From an uncultured bacterium (lineage in GTDB: Bacteria > Bacillota_I > Bacilli_A > RFN20 > CAG-826): a DNA stretch of 64,000 nt. Below are positions 52,097 to 61,448 of this stretch, piece after piece. Made by a program: the position numbers and the translations under genes. Within the stretch, counting starts at the first letter, position 1. Every line of letters begins with the position of its first letter. Location of the stretch: positions 327,665 through 391,664 of the forward strand of contig CASFKG010000001.1 of NCBI GenBank assembly GCA_949295325.1. Reading direction: 5' to 3'. The notes beneath the pieces are model-generated. The model was not told where the DNA came from. It saw only the letters and a list, made by a program, of their open reading frames with translations, and ran no database searches.

Positions 52097-53140
52097 ATGC
52101 GGAAACTCAAAATAAACATGTATGCCGGAGGACTCAACATCGAGGGCCAAGGCGTCGGAAGCAACTTCTTCGAACAGGTCTCTTTGGTCAAGAAGATCGA
52201 TGGTCTGGACATATCCGTCAACGGAAAGCATCCGAAAGACTACGACATCTGCCATTTCCATACGGTCAATCCGTCTTTCTATTTCAAGTTCAGGAAGGAC
52301 GTAATAAACGTCTGCTACGTCCACTTCATCCCCGACAAGGACGACGGAAGCCTCAAAATGCCCGGTTTCATGTTCGGCCCCTACAAGTGGTACGTCCTGC
52401 GGTTCTACCGCAAGGCCGACGAAGTCATCGTCGTCAATCCTTATTACATGAAATCGCTGGAGGAAATAGGGATTCCGAAAGACAGGATCACCTATATCCC
52501 CAACTACGTAAGCAACGAGGAATTCCATCCGATGGACAAAAAGGGAAAACTGAGTGCCCGGCGGGAATTCGGATTGAGGGAAGACGTCTTCACCGTTTTG
52601 GGCGTAGGCCAGACGCAAACCCGGAAAGGGGTATTGGACTTCGCGGAAGTGGCCAAAAGAAATCCCGACATGCAGTTCGTCTGGGCCGGCGGGTTCTCCT
52701 TTGGGAAAATCACGTCCGGCTATAGCGAAATCAAGGCCCTGATGGACAATCCGCCGGCCAACCTCCGGTTCTTGGGAATCGTCCCGAGGGCGAAGATGAA
52801 CGAGGTATTCAACGCCGCCGACATGCTGTTTTTGCCTTCCTACCAGGAACTGTTCCCGATGACCTTGCTCGAGTGCATCAACGTGGAACTGCCGTTCCTG
52901 GTCCGCGACCTCGATCTCTACAAGGACATATTCCTCTCCCCCTATACCGTCGGCCACGATAACGGCGAGTTCGCGGAAATCATCAAAAGGCTAAGGGACG
53001 ACGAAGGATACTACGAAGAAGTAAGGAAACAGTCCCTTGCCATACGCGACTTCTATAGCGAGGGCAACGTAAAGAAACTATGGGACGGCTACTACCACCG
53101 GATCTACGACAAGTATCCGGACAAGCACCGGATCAAATAG
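52097..53140 (+). CDS. Family 4 glycosyltransferase
   Basis: About 347 residues from ATG 52097; longer upstream frames are not needed. N-terminal INMYAGGLNIEGQGVGSNF, then YIPNYVSNEEFHP, GVGQTQTRKGVLDF and the E-x7-E region SYQELFPMTLLECINVELPF. This is the GT-B fold with retaining chemistry, close to enzymes that make glycosyl-diacylglycerols (diglucosyl lipid anchors of Bacilli). Its 3' end overlaps the convergent GT2 gene by eight bases. Confidence 0.88.
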   Translation: MRKLKINMYAGGLNIEGQGVGSNFFEQVSLVKKIDGLDISVNGKHPKDYDICHFHTVNPSFYFKFRKDVINVCYVHFIPDKDDGSLKMPGFMFGPYKWYVLRFYRKADEVIVVNPYYMKSLEEIGIPKDRITYIPNYVSNEEFHPMDKKGKLSARREFGLREDVFTVLGVGQTQTRKGVLDFAEVAKRNPDMQFVWAGGFSFGKITSGYSEIKALMDNPPANLRFLGIVPRAKMNEVFNAADMLFLPSYQELFPMTLLECINVELPFLVRDLDLYKDIFLSPYTVGHDNGEFAEIIKRLRDDEGYYEEVRKQSLAIRDFYSEGNVKKLWDGYYHRIYDKYPDKHRIK

Positions 53141-54095
53141 CCTCTTTTAAACAGCCCTCGTAAATTTTCACCAGCTCCGGGCAGGACTCGAAGACCGGTT
53201 TCGACAAATCCATTGCCGCCTTGTAGACAAAGGCGGCCTTTTTCGCCCCGTCCGGGTCCATGCCGTCCTTCTTGGAACGCCACTTCGAATAAAGCAAAGA
53301 AAGGTCGCTTCTTATCTTGAAACGCCGAAGAAGCCGGTTGGCCCAGTCCAAGCCATTCGCATCGAAGTAGCATCTGAGAAGAATGAAAGCAAAAGCGTGC
53401 TCCTGATACCTCAGGGCGTCTTTCTTGGCGGTAAGCGACTGGCTAAGTCCCTTGTGGTAGAGGTAAAGACAGTTCGGAAGGACGAGGAACCGTCTGACCC
53501 TCGTGGCGACGACCGCGGTGAAGACCGTATCCTCGAACATCGGCGAAATGGGTATCGGGGAAGAAAACAGCAATTCCCTTCTGTATATCTTCGTAACCGA
53601 ATAGGCCCTCACCCACAAGTCGACGAGAAGGTTGGATAGGAGCTTTTTCCCGTCTCCGGAAATCCTCGGTCTCATGAAGGATTTGCGGATTTTCCCGTTT
53701 GTCATGTAGGACACCGTAAAACCCAGCAAATCCAAGTCGTTTTTCTCAAGATACGGGGTAATTACGTCGAAATAATCTTCCGAAATCGTATCGTCGGCGT
53801 CTATGAAGCCGATATATTTGCCCTTCGCGTGCCCCGCGCCGAAATAGCGGGTTTTGCCCGCTTTGAATTGCCTCGGGGTCGAAAAGGCCTTGAAGCGCGG
53901 GTCGCCGCCGATGAAACCCCGGAGGATAGCAAGGCTATCGTCCCCTTCGGAGACATTGACCGCGTAGATTACCTCGACGTCGTTCCTGCCGCCGAGGGCT
54001 TTTGCAATGCTGCGAAAGTTCTCCGGCAGGTAACGGGCCGCTTTGAAACACGGGATGATTATCGAGAGTAAAGGGACCCCCTCTAGGTTTGACAC
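53133..54095 (-). CDS. Family 2 glycosyltransferase
   Basis: A 320-residue GT-A enzyme: LLSIIIPCFKAARYLPENF, the DxD-type motif FIDADDTISEDYFD, and a helical C-terminal part with MFEDTVFTAVVATRV. Probably decorates a surface polymer. GTG start, GATAAT six bases upstream. It converges on GT4 with overlapping ends and no terminator, so the two may interfere with each other's expression. Confidence 0.86.
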   Translation of the reverse strand: MSNLEGVPLLSIIIPCFKAARYLPENFRSIAKALGGRNDVEVIYAVNVSEGDDSLAILRGFIGGDPRFKAFSTPRQFKAGKTRYFGAGHAKGKYIGFIDADDTISEDYFDVITPYLEKNDLDLLGFTVSYMTNGKIRKSFMRPRISGDGKKLLSNLLVDLWVRAYSVTKIYRRELLFSSPIPISPMFEDTVFTAVVATRVRRFLVLPNCLYLYHKGLSQSLTAKKDALRYQEHAFAFILLRCYFDANGLDWANRLLRRFKIRSDLSLLYSKWRSKKDGMDPDGAKKAAFVYKAAMDLSKPVFESCPELVKIYEGCLKEAI

Positions 54096-54107
54096 GATTC
54101 GATTATC
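54096..54107 (-). promoter_or_regulatory. Leaderless-type promoter of the GT2 gene
   Basis: GATAAT at 54102-54107, six bases before GTG 54095. Confidence 0.55.
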
Positions 54108-54127
54108 CTCTAATACGGCCTCGGACT

Positions 54128-55834
54128 CTAGGGCCGTTTCGGTTCACCGCACGGGTAAGTCTCGCCCGAAAGCAGTCTATCCTCGTGCAGATAGGCGTAA
54201 TGCATGTACCCTCCCTTGAAGTTGAAGGCCTTGAATCCGTGGCCTTCGAGGATGCGGCAGGCGATATAGCTCCTAAGCCCCGACTGGCACATGACGTAGA
54301 CGTCTTTCCCTTGCGGGAGCCTATCGATATTCTCCCTCAGCTCGTCGACGGGGATATTCACGAATCCTTCGACGTGTCCGTAGGAATACTCCCTCGGGGT
54401 ACGGGCATCCAGAAGGATTACCGAACCGTCTTTCGGCAGATTCGCCAATTCGTCGTACCCGAATTGCCTAAGCAGGCCGTTTTCGACGTTTTCGACCATG
54501 AAACCGGCCATGTTGACTGGATCCTTGGCCGAAGAATACGGAGGGGCATAGGCCAGGTCCAGGTCTTTTAGGTCGCGGGCCTTCATGCCGTTAAGCAAAG
54601 CAGTGGCCAAAACGTCGATCCTCTTGTCCGCCCCGCTTCCTCCTATGCATGAAGCGCCGAGCAGTTTCCCCGAATCCTCGTCGAAGACCACTTTCAGGGC
54701 CAGTCCCCTGGCCCCGGGATAATAGGAAGCGTGGTCGTTGGAGAACAATATAACGCTCGAGGCGCGGATGCCCGATTTCAGCGCGGCATCCTCCGATAGA
54801 CCGGTCATCGCGACGGTAAGGGAGAATACCTTGAGGACGCTCGAGGCAGCCGAACCCCTGTAGGCGGAAGGGATTCCGGCGATGTTGTCCGCGGCAATCC
54901 GTCCCTCCTTGTTCGCGGGACCCGCCAGGGAAACAAGCGCCTTCACGCCGCCTGGCAGGCGTTTTATTTCCACCGCGTCTCCGACCGCGTAGATGTCGGG
55001 GTCGCTCGTCAGCATGTGCTCATCGACGGAAATGCCGCCCCGCGGACCGAGGGCCAATCCCGATTCCAAAGCCAGTTTGTTTTCGGGCCGGACCCCGAGC
55101 GAAAGTATCACGATATCGGCTTCCGCACGGTGCCCGCCGGAAGTGACGACCCCGGCTTTGCTCCCGCGGTCTAGTATCTGTTCGACCCCTTCGCCGAGCA
55201 GTAGTTCGACCCCGTTCCCCCTCATTTCCCGGTGGACCAAGGCCGCCATGTCGGCATCGAGTGGGTTAATGAGGTGGGGGTCTTTCTGCACCAAGGTCAC
55301 CTTGATTCCGAGGCGGGCGAGGTTTTCCGCCATCTCGACACCGATGTAGCCGCCGCCCGCCACGAGGGCGCGGCCTATATCATGGGTATCGATGTACTCT
55401 TTGATCCGGTAGGTGTCCTCGACGTTCCGCAAGGTGAAGACGGCCCGGTGGTCTTTGCCGATGATGTTGGGCACGATCGGCTTGGCTCCGGGGGAAAGCA
55501 CGAGTTTGTCGTAGGAATCGATAAAGGTCTTTCCGGTTTCGAGATCCTTTACGGCAACCGTTTTGCTTTTTCTATCGATGGATACGACTTCGTGGTTGAC
55601 CTCGACTTTGATGTTGAAACGCCTTTGGAACGACAGGGGCGTCTGGAGGGTCAGTTCCCTTTTGTCCTTTATCACTCCCCCGACGAAATAGGGAAGGCCG
55701 CAGTTGGCATAACTGACATATCCGCTTTTTTCGTAGATGGTTATCTCGGCGTCCTCGTTCAGCCTTCTAAGCCTCGCCGCGGCGGAGGCACCGCCGGCAA
55801 CGCCGCCGACGATTATCACCTTGAGTTTTTCCAT
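54128..55834 (-). CDS. CoA-disulfide reductase with C-terminal rhodanese domain
   Basis: About 568 residues from ATG 55834. FAD-binding GGVAGGASAAARL, the redox cysteine in SYANCGLPYFVGG, NAD(P)H-binding ALVAGGGYIGVEMAENLA, and the second FAD motif DIYAVGDAVEI. A dimerisation domain and then a complete rhodanese domain with catalytic Cys in YVMCQSGLRSY. CoADR-RHD enzymes reduce CoA disulfides, polysulfides or CoA persulfides. Single-gene unit; GATAAT seven bases upstream fixes the start. Confidence 0.92.
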   Translation of the reverse strand: MEKLKVIIVGGVAGGASAAARLRRLNEDAEITIYEKSGYVSYANCGLPYFVGGVIKDKRELTLQTPLSFQRRFNIKVEVNHEVVSIDRKSKTVAVKDLETGKTFIDSYDKLVLSPGAKPIVPNIIGKDHRAVFTLRNVEDTYRIKEYIDTHDIGRALVAGGGYIGVEMAENLARLGIKVTLVQKDPHLINPLDADMAALVHREMRGNGVELLLGEGVEQILDRGSKAGVVTSGGHRAEADIVILSLGVRPENKLALESGLALGPRGGISVDEHMLTSDPDIYAVGDAVEIKRLPGGVKALVSLAGPANKEGRIAADNIAGIPSAYRGSAASSVLKVFSLTVAMTGLSEDAALKSGIRASSVILFSNDHASYYPGARGLALKVVFDEDSGKLLGASCIGGSGADKRIDVLATALLNGMKARDLKDLDLAYAPPYSSAKDPVNMAGFMVENVENGLLRQFGYDELANLPKDGSVILLDARTPREYSYGHVEGFVNIPVDELRENIDRLPQGKDVYVMCQSGLRSYIACRILEGHGFKAFNFKGGYMHYAYLHEDRLLSGETYPCGEPKRP

Positions 55835-55847
55835 TTGCCTAATTATC
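55835..55847 (-). promoter_or_regulatory. Leaderless-type promoter of the CoA-disulfide reductase gene
   Basis: GATAAT at 55842-55847, seven bases before ATG 55834. Confidence 0.6.
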
Positions 55848-56217
55848 CACCATAAAGGCACCGGATAGCGATGACGTGCACCAAAGGCAGTTTGCGAATG
55901 TCCCACTGGCATAGAAACATACCCCTCGTCCGATATATCAACGGTCTAATGCCGTCGACTCCTGAATTGGCAAACGGAACGGCCCACCCGGAATCCGATT
56001 GCCCTTTGCGCCGCAATCGCCGAAGAAAGGCCAGGATAGTCCTTTCACGCGTTTGTTTCCGTAAGAAAGAAGCCAAACCTCCGATGATTTCCTTGACAAT
56101 AGGCAAAATGGGAAAGCCATCGGGAAGAAGAAGCGTTTATTAATATTTTTTTCTTTTCAAGCAGATTTTATGTCTGAATGCAAAAAGTTTGTTATCATTT
56201 GAGACGGAGGAAGTTAT
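55848..56217. other. Gap at the left edge of the AT-richer insert
   Basis: No gene I can support; frames on both strands look like chance. The right half turns AT-rich (poly-T and TATCAT at 56193-56198), and is probably the promoter region of the AAA gene. Confidence 0.4.
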
Positions 56218-57408
56218 ATGTTCCGTCTGTTGAATGTCGCAGCCAAAGGCTACAGGGGGTTAAAACACAAGAGCACCTTATCTTTTCTTACGCTAGCGAG
56301 GGTATCGGAAGAAGATCTCTCGAATCAGGTATTCGAAATAGAGAAAAACCTCCGCGCCTTCAAAAGCCTCGCGGTCGTGGGTCCGAATTCTTCGGGAAAG
56401 AGTACCGTTCTCAACCTAATCGTTGATGCTTTGAGTATTTTGAAGCACGGTCGTTTGCCGTATCGCAAATTCGATTTCGAAAACGATGAAATCGAACTCG
56501 ACATGGATTTTTATCTTGACGGAAACATCTATTTTTATTCAACAAAGCTTGGAAAACCGCTTCTCCAGGAACCCGGCATTTCCCAAGAAGGGCCTCTTTT
56601 CGACGTATTCAAAAGCCAGACCCTCAAGGTAACCCCATACAAGCCATACAAAGGAAACGGGGTCGTCGAACGACGCGAATCTGCCTCAGATGTGACGGAA
56701 AAATACTTGTCAAAATCCATTCCCGACACTTCCTCGATTTCGGAGCTCACCGGTCGAAGCGTCTTCTTCGACTGCTTTACGACGAACATTGCGGAAGACT
56801 TCGGCGAGGTCCTGATAAGAAATACATTCTACACGCTCATAAAATCAGCCGATCCTTCCGCTCTTGCCCCAACCCTCGCCCTCCTCGACGACTCAATAGA
56901 GAAAATAGAGGCAACGGAACCGAATCTCTTCCTTTTCAAAAGAAAAGGGAAAGAGGAAATCAAACTAAACACAGCCAAGCTGGCTAGTCTGCTTTCGATG
57001 GGGACCATGCGAGGCACGGAAATGTTCTTGAGGGCTTTCTTTGCAATCAAAAACGGGTACGTTTTCATCGTAGACGAAATAGAAAATTCCTTTCATAAAG
57101 ACATAGTCAACAACCTCATTCTTCTGTTCAACGACCCGAAAACCAACCCCAAAGGCGCAACGCTCGTCTTTTCGACCCACCTTACGGAGTCGCTGGACGT
57201 AATGAGCCGCACCGATTCGGTTTACATTACCCACCGAGGCGAAGACGGGATCAGGATAACGAATCTCAAGAACGACCACAGGCTTAGGTCAGGCTTATTG
57301 ACTTCAAGGCAATTGGACAGCGGTATCTTCGGGACCGGGATCAATTACGACAGCACGATCGAGGTAAGGAGAGCATTCGCCCGTGGAGCGCAAACTGATC
57401 TTAGCTGA
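56218..57408 (+). CDS. AAA15/OLD-like (RloA/AbiLi-type) ATPase
   Basis: A 396-residue SMC/ABC-like ATPase: Walker A VVGPNSSGKSTVLNLI near residue 55, then an insert, a signature-like region SLLSMGTMRGTEMFLRAF, Walker B GYVFIVDEIENSFHKD and the switch histidine in VFSTHLTESLDV. This layout is typical of COG1106-type ATPases in RloAB, AbiL and similar two-gene defence systems. SD GGAGG, TATCAT about 20 bases upstream. The gene is clearly richer in A/T at third positions than its neighbours, suggesting transfer. The partner gene overlaps by 26 bases. Confidence 0.8.
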   Translation: MFRLLNVAAKGYRGLKHKSTLSFLTLARVSEEDLSNQVFEIEKNLRAFKSLAVVGPNSSGKSTVLNLIVDALSILKHGRLPYRKFDFENDEIELDMDFYLDGNIYFYSTKLGKPLLQEPGISQEGPLFDVFKSQTLKVTPYKPYKGNGVVERRESASDVTEKYLSKSIPDTSSISELTGRSVFFDCFTTNIAEDFGEVLIRNTFYTLIKSADPSALAPTLALLDDSIEKIEATEPNLFLFKRKGKEEIKLNTAKLASLLSMGTMRGTEMFLRAFFAIKNGYVFIVDEIENSFHKDIVNNLILLFNDPKTNPKGATLVFSTHLTESLDVMSRTDSVYITHRGEDGIRITNLKNDHRLRSGLLTSRQLDSGIFGTGINYDSTIEVRRAFARGAQTDLS

Positions 57409-57943
57409 AGGAAAAAACGAGTATGCCCTGCTCGAGCTCTTGCTAAATAGGAACCTGCTTTGCTTCAAAAGAGAGGACCTTTTGTTTGAATCAATCCGCC
57501 ACGAAAGACAGTTGAGCGGGGCGACTCTAAACATGATCCGTCAGTCCATATCGTCCGGCAAACTACGAATCTATCGTGTCGGAGACAAATTTAGCGATGC
57601 TTTGAAAATTCCAAACGACTGTTTCATAAAAGAAGCGCTCATCAAGCCGGAAACGAAAGTTCTAACAACACCGGAATTAGAGATACTTATGCTGATAAAA
57701 GAAGGCAAACTAAAGGATTTTCTAAAGGAAAAATCCAAACTGAAGCCTTCGGAGTTCTATAGGCGAATCCATCCCGATTACAGCAAAAAATCAAAAGCTT
57801 TGGTGGAATATTTCGAAAAAATGTCGAACAAGGAGATCGTCGTTTTATTTAAAAGTTACAAGAGACTAAGAGGAAAGACCCATAAAACGGACGAATTGTC
57901 CCTTTACGACATTCTTTCGGACGAAGCTAAAAAGATAAAATAA
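57383..57943 (+). CDS. Partner of the AAA ATPase, possibly Toprim/RloB-like
   Basis: 186 residues, lysine- and leucine-rich, AT-rich codons. The start MERKLILAEGKNEYALLELLLNR recalls the Toprim opening (E-G-x-x-D/E), and TTPELEILMLIKEG recalls the late RloB block, but the D-x-D of a full Toprim is not clear (VGDKFSD is the nearest). GTG with AAGGAG about 12 bases upstream, overlapping the ATPase gene, so the two are coupled. Probably the effector or nuclease of the pair; this is inference. Confidence 0.55.
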   Translation: MERKLILAEGKNEYALLELLLNRNLLCFKREDLLFESIRHERQLSGATLNMIRQSISSGKLRIYRVGDKFSDALKIPNDCFIKEALIKPETKVLTTPELEILMLIKEGKLKDFLKEKSKLKPSEFYRRIHPDYSKKSKALVEYFEKMSNKEIVVLFKSYKRLRGKTHKTDELSLYDILSDEAKKIK

Positions 57944-57958
57944 AACGGCACGAGAAAT

Positions 57959-57993
57959 CGACACTTTTCCGTTTCTGTGTCGTTCTTTTTCTT
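57959..57993 (+). terminator. Terminator of the AAA/partner operon
   Basis: CGACAC, 12-base loop, GTGTCG, then TTCTTTTTCTT. Confidence 0.75.
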
Positions 57994-58038
57994 GCCGGCA
58001 AATCGTTAGATAAAGCCGTGCAGGAAAGGAGAAACGAA

Positions 58039-58480
58039 ATGAACACGGACAAAATCTACGCACAGAACATCGCCAACGAATACGCGCCGAACGTTCCCTC
58101 CTTCGACAAGAAAAAACCGGAACATCGTGGACGAAATACCAACCGCGGGGCTAGACGACCTAGTTTTTATCAAAAAGGAATATCTTTGCCCGTCTCTTTC
58201 CTTCATGAAGGAAAACAAAGACGTCTACAAAGCCGCCTTCCACAACCCGTCCCAGATGGGTGGCGACTCCCGTTACGGTTACCTGAAACGCCATGTCTTA
58301 GAGCCGATACTCAAAAGGTTTGGGGTCGACGAGACGAAATGGAAATACTACATCGCCTACTACGTCGAAGGAATCACGGCAATAGCAAGGACGTGGCTGC
58401 TTTCCGGCTGCGAAGACGAGGTCGAGGACCTGGCTGATTTGATAGAAGGCTGCGTCCTCAAGCCGCAAAGGCACGGAAAG
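58039..58480 (+). pseudogene. Chimeric remnant: start of a small membrane protein gene joined to a TetR C-terminal domain
   Basis: The promoter-proximal part has a strong SD (GAAAGGAG) and encodes MNTDKIYAQNIANEYAPNVP, the opening of a widespread small membrane protein often labelled dihydropteridine reductase. After about 26 residues that similarity stops, and in another frame (from about 58115) a TetR-family C-terminal domain begins: KEYLCPSLSFMKENKDVYKA and YYIAYYVEGITAIARTWLLSG. The TetR DNA-binding domain and the membrane helices are both missing. A deletion that joined two genes out of frame explains this best. The TetR frame runs on into the antisense of the next gene. Confidence 0.7.
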
Positions 58481-58483
58481 GGT

Positions 58484-59836
58484 CTATTTCCTCGAAAGCA
58501 GGCACACCGTTTCCACGTGGAAGGTGCGAGGGAACATGTCGAAGGGCTGGATTTCCTTTATCTCGAAGCCTTTTAGCAGATCGACGAGGTCGCGGGCCAG
58601 GGTACCGGGGTTGCAGGAAACATATATGACGTTCCGGGGCGACAGTGAAAGGACGCTTCCGATGAACTCGGGGGTGGAACCTTTCCTCGGCGGATCCATG
58701 ACCACGAAGCCGATGTCCGCCTTCTCTTTGGCCAGTTCCCCGATGTACTCCGTAGCGTCGCCTTCCACCATTTCGAAATTGTTTATGCCGTTGTCCTTCG
58801 CGGAGTTTGCCGCATCGATGCAGGCGGAATGTTCCACCTCTACGCCGATGACCCGTTTCGCCATGCCGGAAAGCAGTAACCCGATGGTACCGGTACCGGA
58901 ATAAGCGTCCAAAACGGTGTCGTCGGAGCCGATTTCTGCGTGGTTTTTCAAATATCCGAACAGGGATTCCGCCATCGCGACGTTGGTTTGGAAGAAGCTG
59001 GAAAGCGATATCTTGAACTTGAGCCCGAGCAGTTCCTCTTCGACGTAGCCTTTGCCGTAAAGGATCCTTTCGCGGTTTCCGAGTATCACGTTGGTGTGGC
59101 GTGGATTGATGTTTTGGACGACGCTAACGATTTCGGGATGTTTTTTCCTCAGGGCGGCGATCAATTCCTTCTTGCGGGGGAAGTTCTCGGCTCTGGTCAC
59201 GATGCCGAGGAGCACTTCCCTCTTGGCCCGGCTCGTCCTCATTATCAGGTGGCGGATGTCCCCCCTTCCCCTGTCCTCGTCGTAGGGGGATATCGACAGT
59301 TTGTCCAAAAGAGAAGCGAAATCCTCGGCGATCCCATGGGTAATGGGGTCGTCGTTCGGACAATAGGCCGCCGGAACCAGCCTATGGCTATACGGCGCGT
59401 AAAAACCCAGGGCCGGACGGCTTTTGTATAACCCGACCGGCATCTGCACTTTGTTGCGGTAGCCCACGGGGCTATCCATCCCGACGAGGGGCTTGACCGG
59501 GAAATCGATTTTCCCGATCTTGCGGAGCTGGTCTTCGACCATCTTCCGCTTTATTTCGAGTTCGTAGGCATAGTCGGCGTTTTGGAACGAGCATCCCCCA
59601 CAGCGGAGGAATACCGGGCAGTCGGGTTCCACCCGATGCCGGTTTTTCTCCAGTATCTTGTCCACTTCCCCGAAGAGGGTGCCGTTGCGGCTGTATTTGA
59701 CTTCGATGACCGCTTCTTCGCCGGGGAGCAGCCCGTCGACGAAAACGGTTTTGCGTTCCGACTTGAAAACCCCCTTGCCTTCATAGGAGGTATCCACGCA
59801 GGAACCTCGAAGAAGAAAGGGGGCGAAAGACGGCAT
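58484..59836 (-). CDS. RlmD/RlmCD-type 23S rRNA (uracil-C5)-methyltransferase
   Basis: A 450-residue TrmA/RumA-family enzyme. TRAM domain at the N-terminus, a [4Fe-4S]-type cysteine set (CPVFLRCGGCSF), SAM-binding LDAYSGTGTIGLLLS, MDPPRKG, and the catalytic cysteine in VSCNPGTLARDL. It makes m5U in 23S rRNA, probably U747 and/or U1939. It starts two bases before the end of metG (TGATATG), so it is coupled to it. Confidence 0.92.
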   Translation of the reverse strand: MPSFAPFLLRGSCVDTSYEGKGVFKSERKTVFVDGLLPGEEAVIEVKYSRNGTLFGEVDKILEKNRHRVEPDCPVFLRCGGCSFQNADYAYELEIKRKMVEDQLRKIGKIDFPVKPLVGMDSPVGYRNKVQMPVGLYKSRPALGFYAPYSHRLVPAAYCPNDDPITHGIAEDFASLLDKLSISPYDEDRGRGDIRHLIMRTSRAKREVLLGIVTRAENFPRKKELIAALRKKHPEIVSVVQNINPRHTNVILGNRERILYGKGYVEEELLGLKFKISLSSFFQTNVAMAESLFGYLKNHAEIGSDDTVLDAYSGTGTIGLLLSGMAKRVIGVEVEHSACIDAANSAKDNGINNFEMVEGDATEYIGELAKEKADIGFVVMDPPRKGSTPEFIGSVLSLSPRNVIYVSCNPGTLARDLVDLLKGFEIKEIQPFDMFPRTFHVETVCLLSRK

Positions 59837-59837
59837 A

Positions 59838-61448
59838 TCAGGCGGCGGCCTTCTCCTTGGGGGATGCCATGAGGGCCGCGATGTATTCGGTCTCGGCCTT
59901 CGCGTCGAGCCGTGGGAAAAGGGGTTCGCCCTTGTTGGTTTTGGTGCCTTCGAGACTGGTCAGCCCTACCGCGTCTTGGTAGGTACGTTTCTCCGCGGGG
60001 ATTCCGAGCTGGTCGAACAAAGCCGGGCTCTTGTCCACCAAAACCGGCGAAAGAAGCATGCCGGCGAGATAGATTACGGAACAAAGGACGTTCATCGCGT
60101 TGGATAGCGAATGTTCCTTGCTTTCGTCCTTGGCCAAAGCCCACGGGGCCTTGTCCTGGATGTACTTGTTGGCCTTCGCCACCAAATCCATCGCCGCGGC
60201 GATGGCTTCGGTGACCTTGAGGTCGTCGAAATATTCCTCGTAAAGGCTGACGGTGTTTTTCGCTTCCTTCAACAGTGCCCTGTCGAGGTCGTCCAGTTCG
60301 TCTTCGTAACGCTTGGATACGACGCCGCCGTAGTATTTCCCCAGCATCCCCAGGGTCCTGTTGAGCAGGTTCCCGAAGTCGTTGGCCAAGTCGTTGTTGG
60401 TCCTTTCGACGAACTGCTCGGGGGTGAAGCTTCCATCCATGCCGAAGGCGATTTCCCTGGCCATGTAGTAACGCACCGCGTCCACGCCGTAACGTTCGAT
60501 AAGGGGTTCGACGTAGACGACGTTGCCCTTGCTCTTGCTCATCTTCTCGTCCTTCATCATGAGAAGGCCGTGGACGAAGACGCGGTCCGGTTTCCTAAGG
60601 CCCAGCGCTTCGAGGAACATCGGCCAGTAGATGGTATGGAAGCGGGTGATGTCCGCGCCGACTACATGGACGATCTCCGTATCATCGCTCCAGAACTTGT
60701 CGAAAAGCGAATGGTCTTCCTGAAGGTATCCGAGGGCGGAAATGTAGTTGGTCAGGGCATCGAGCCATACGTAGACGACGTGGCCCGGGCGCTCCTTCAC
60801 TGGTACGCCCCAATCGAAGGAAGTACGGGTAACGCAGAGATCGTTGAGTCCCGGCTTTATGAAATTGTTGACCATCTCGGTCTTGCGACCGGCCGGGGTA
60901 ATGAAATCCGGGTGCCCGTCGTAGTATTCCAAAAGGGAGTCGACGTATTTCGAACAGGCGAAGAAATAGGCTTCCTCCTGTTTCTTTTCCACGGGCCTGC
61001 CGCACTCGGGGCAGACGTGGTTTTCCCCGACCTGGGTCTCGGTCCAATAGGATTCCTCGTGGACGCAGTACCAGCCTTCGTAGGAGCCGAGATACACGTC
61101 TTCGTTTTCCACGAACGCGTGGAAAATCTTCTGGACGGTCTCGACATGGCGGGCCTGGGTGGTACGGATGAAGTCGTCGTTGGAAATCCTCAGAAGCTTC
61201 CATAGATTCAGGAAGGTGACGGCCACCGAGTCGACGAACTCCTGCGGGGTCACTCCTTTGGCAGCGGCGTTTTCCTCGATCTTCTCGCCGTGCTCGTCTA
61301 GCCCGGTCAAGAAGAAGACGTCGAATCCGCGCATCCTCTTGCTGCGGGCGATGATGTCGCTCAAGGTCGAACAATAGGCATGTCCAAGATGCGGCTTGGC
61401 CGAGGGATAGTAGATGGGGGTCGTGATGTAGAACTTTTTCTTAGCCAT
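59838..61448 (-). CDS. metG: Methionyl-tRNA synthetase
   Basis: About 536 residues from ATG 61448. HIGH-type motif PHLGHAYC, zinc knuckle CPECGRP with a single CxxC set, KMSKS in DEKMSKSKGNVV, and the anticodon-binding helical domain. No C-terminal tRNA-binding (Trbp111) domain, so it is the short form. ATG sits directly after the rpmE terminator with no Shine-Dalgarno site; leaderless start or read-through are both possible. Confidence 0.96.
   Translation of the reverse strand: MAKKKFYITTPIYYPSAKPHLGHAYCSTLSDIIARSKRMRGFDVFFLTGLDEHGEKIEENAAAKGVTPQEFVDSVAVTFLNLWKLLRISNDDFIRTTQARHVETVQKIFHAFVENEDVYLGSYEGWYCVHEESYWTETQVGENHVCPECGRPVEKKQEEAYFFACSKYVDSLLEYYDGHPDFITPAGRKTEMVNNFIKPGLNDLCVTRTSFDWGVPVKERPGHVVYVWLDALTNYISALGYLQEDHSLFDKFWSDDTEIVHVVGADITRFHTIYWPMFLEALGLRKPDRVFVHGLLMMKDEKMSKSKGNVVYVEPLIERYGVDAVRYYMAREIAFGMDGSFTPEQFVERTNNDLANDFGNLLNRTLGMLGKYYGGVVSKRYEDELDDLDRALLKEAKNTVSLYEEYFDDLKVTEAIAAAMDLVAKANKYIQDKAPWALAKDESKEHSLSNAMNVLCSVIYLAGMLLSPVLVDKSPALFDQLGIPAEKRTYQDAVGLTSLEGTKTNKGEPLFPRLDAKAETEYIAALMASPKEKAAA

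Noticed and set aside
51821-52957. Minus-strand frame of 378 codons covering the GT4 gene
   Set aside because: It is antisense to a clear glycosyltransferase; only its last 72 codons lie outside that gene and are listed as a weak candidate.
55843-56143. Frames on both strands upstream of the AAA gene
   Set aside because: No Shine-Dalgarno site, no promoter at the right place and no family resemblance.
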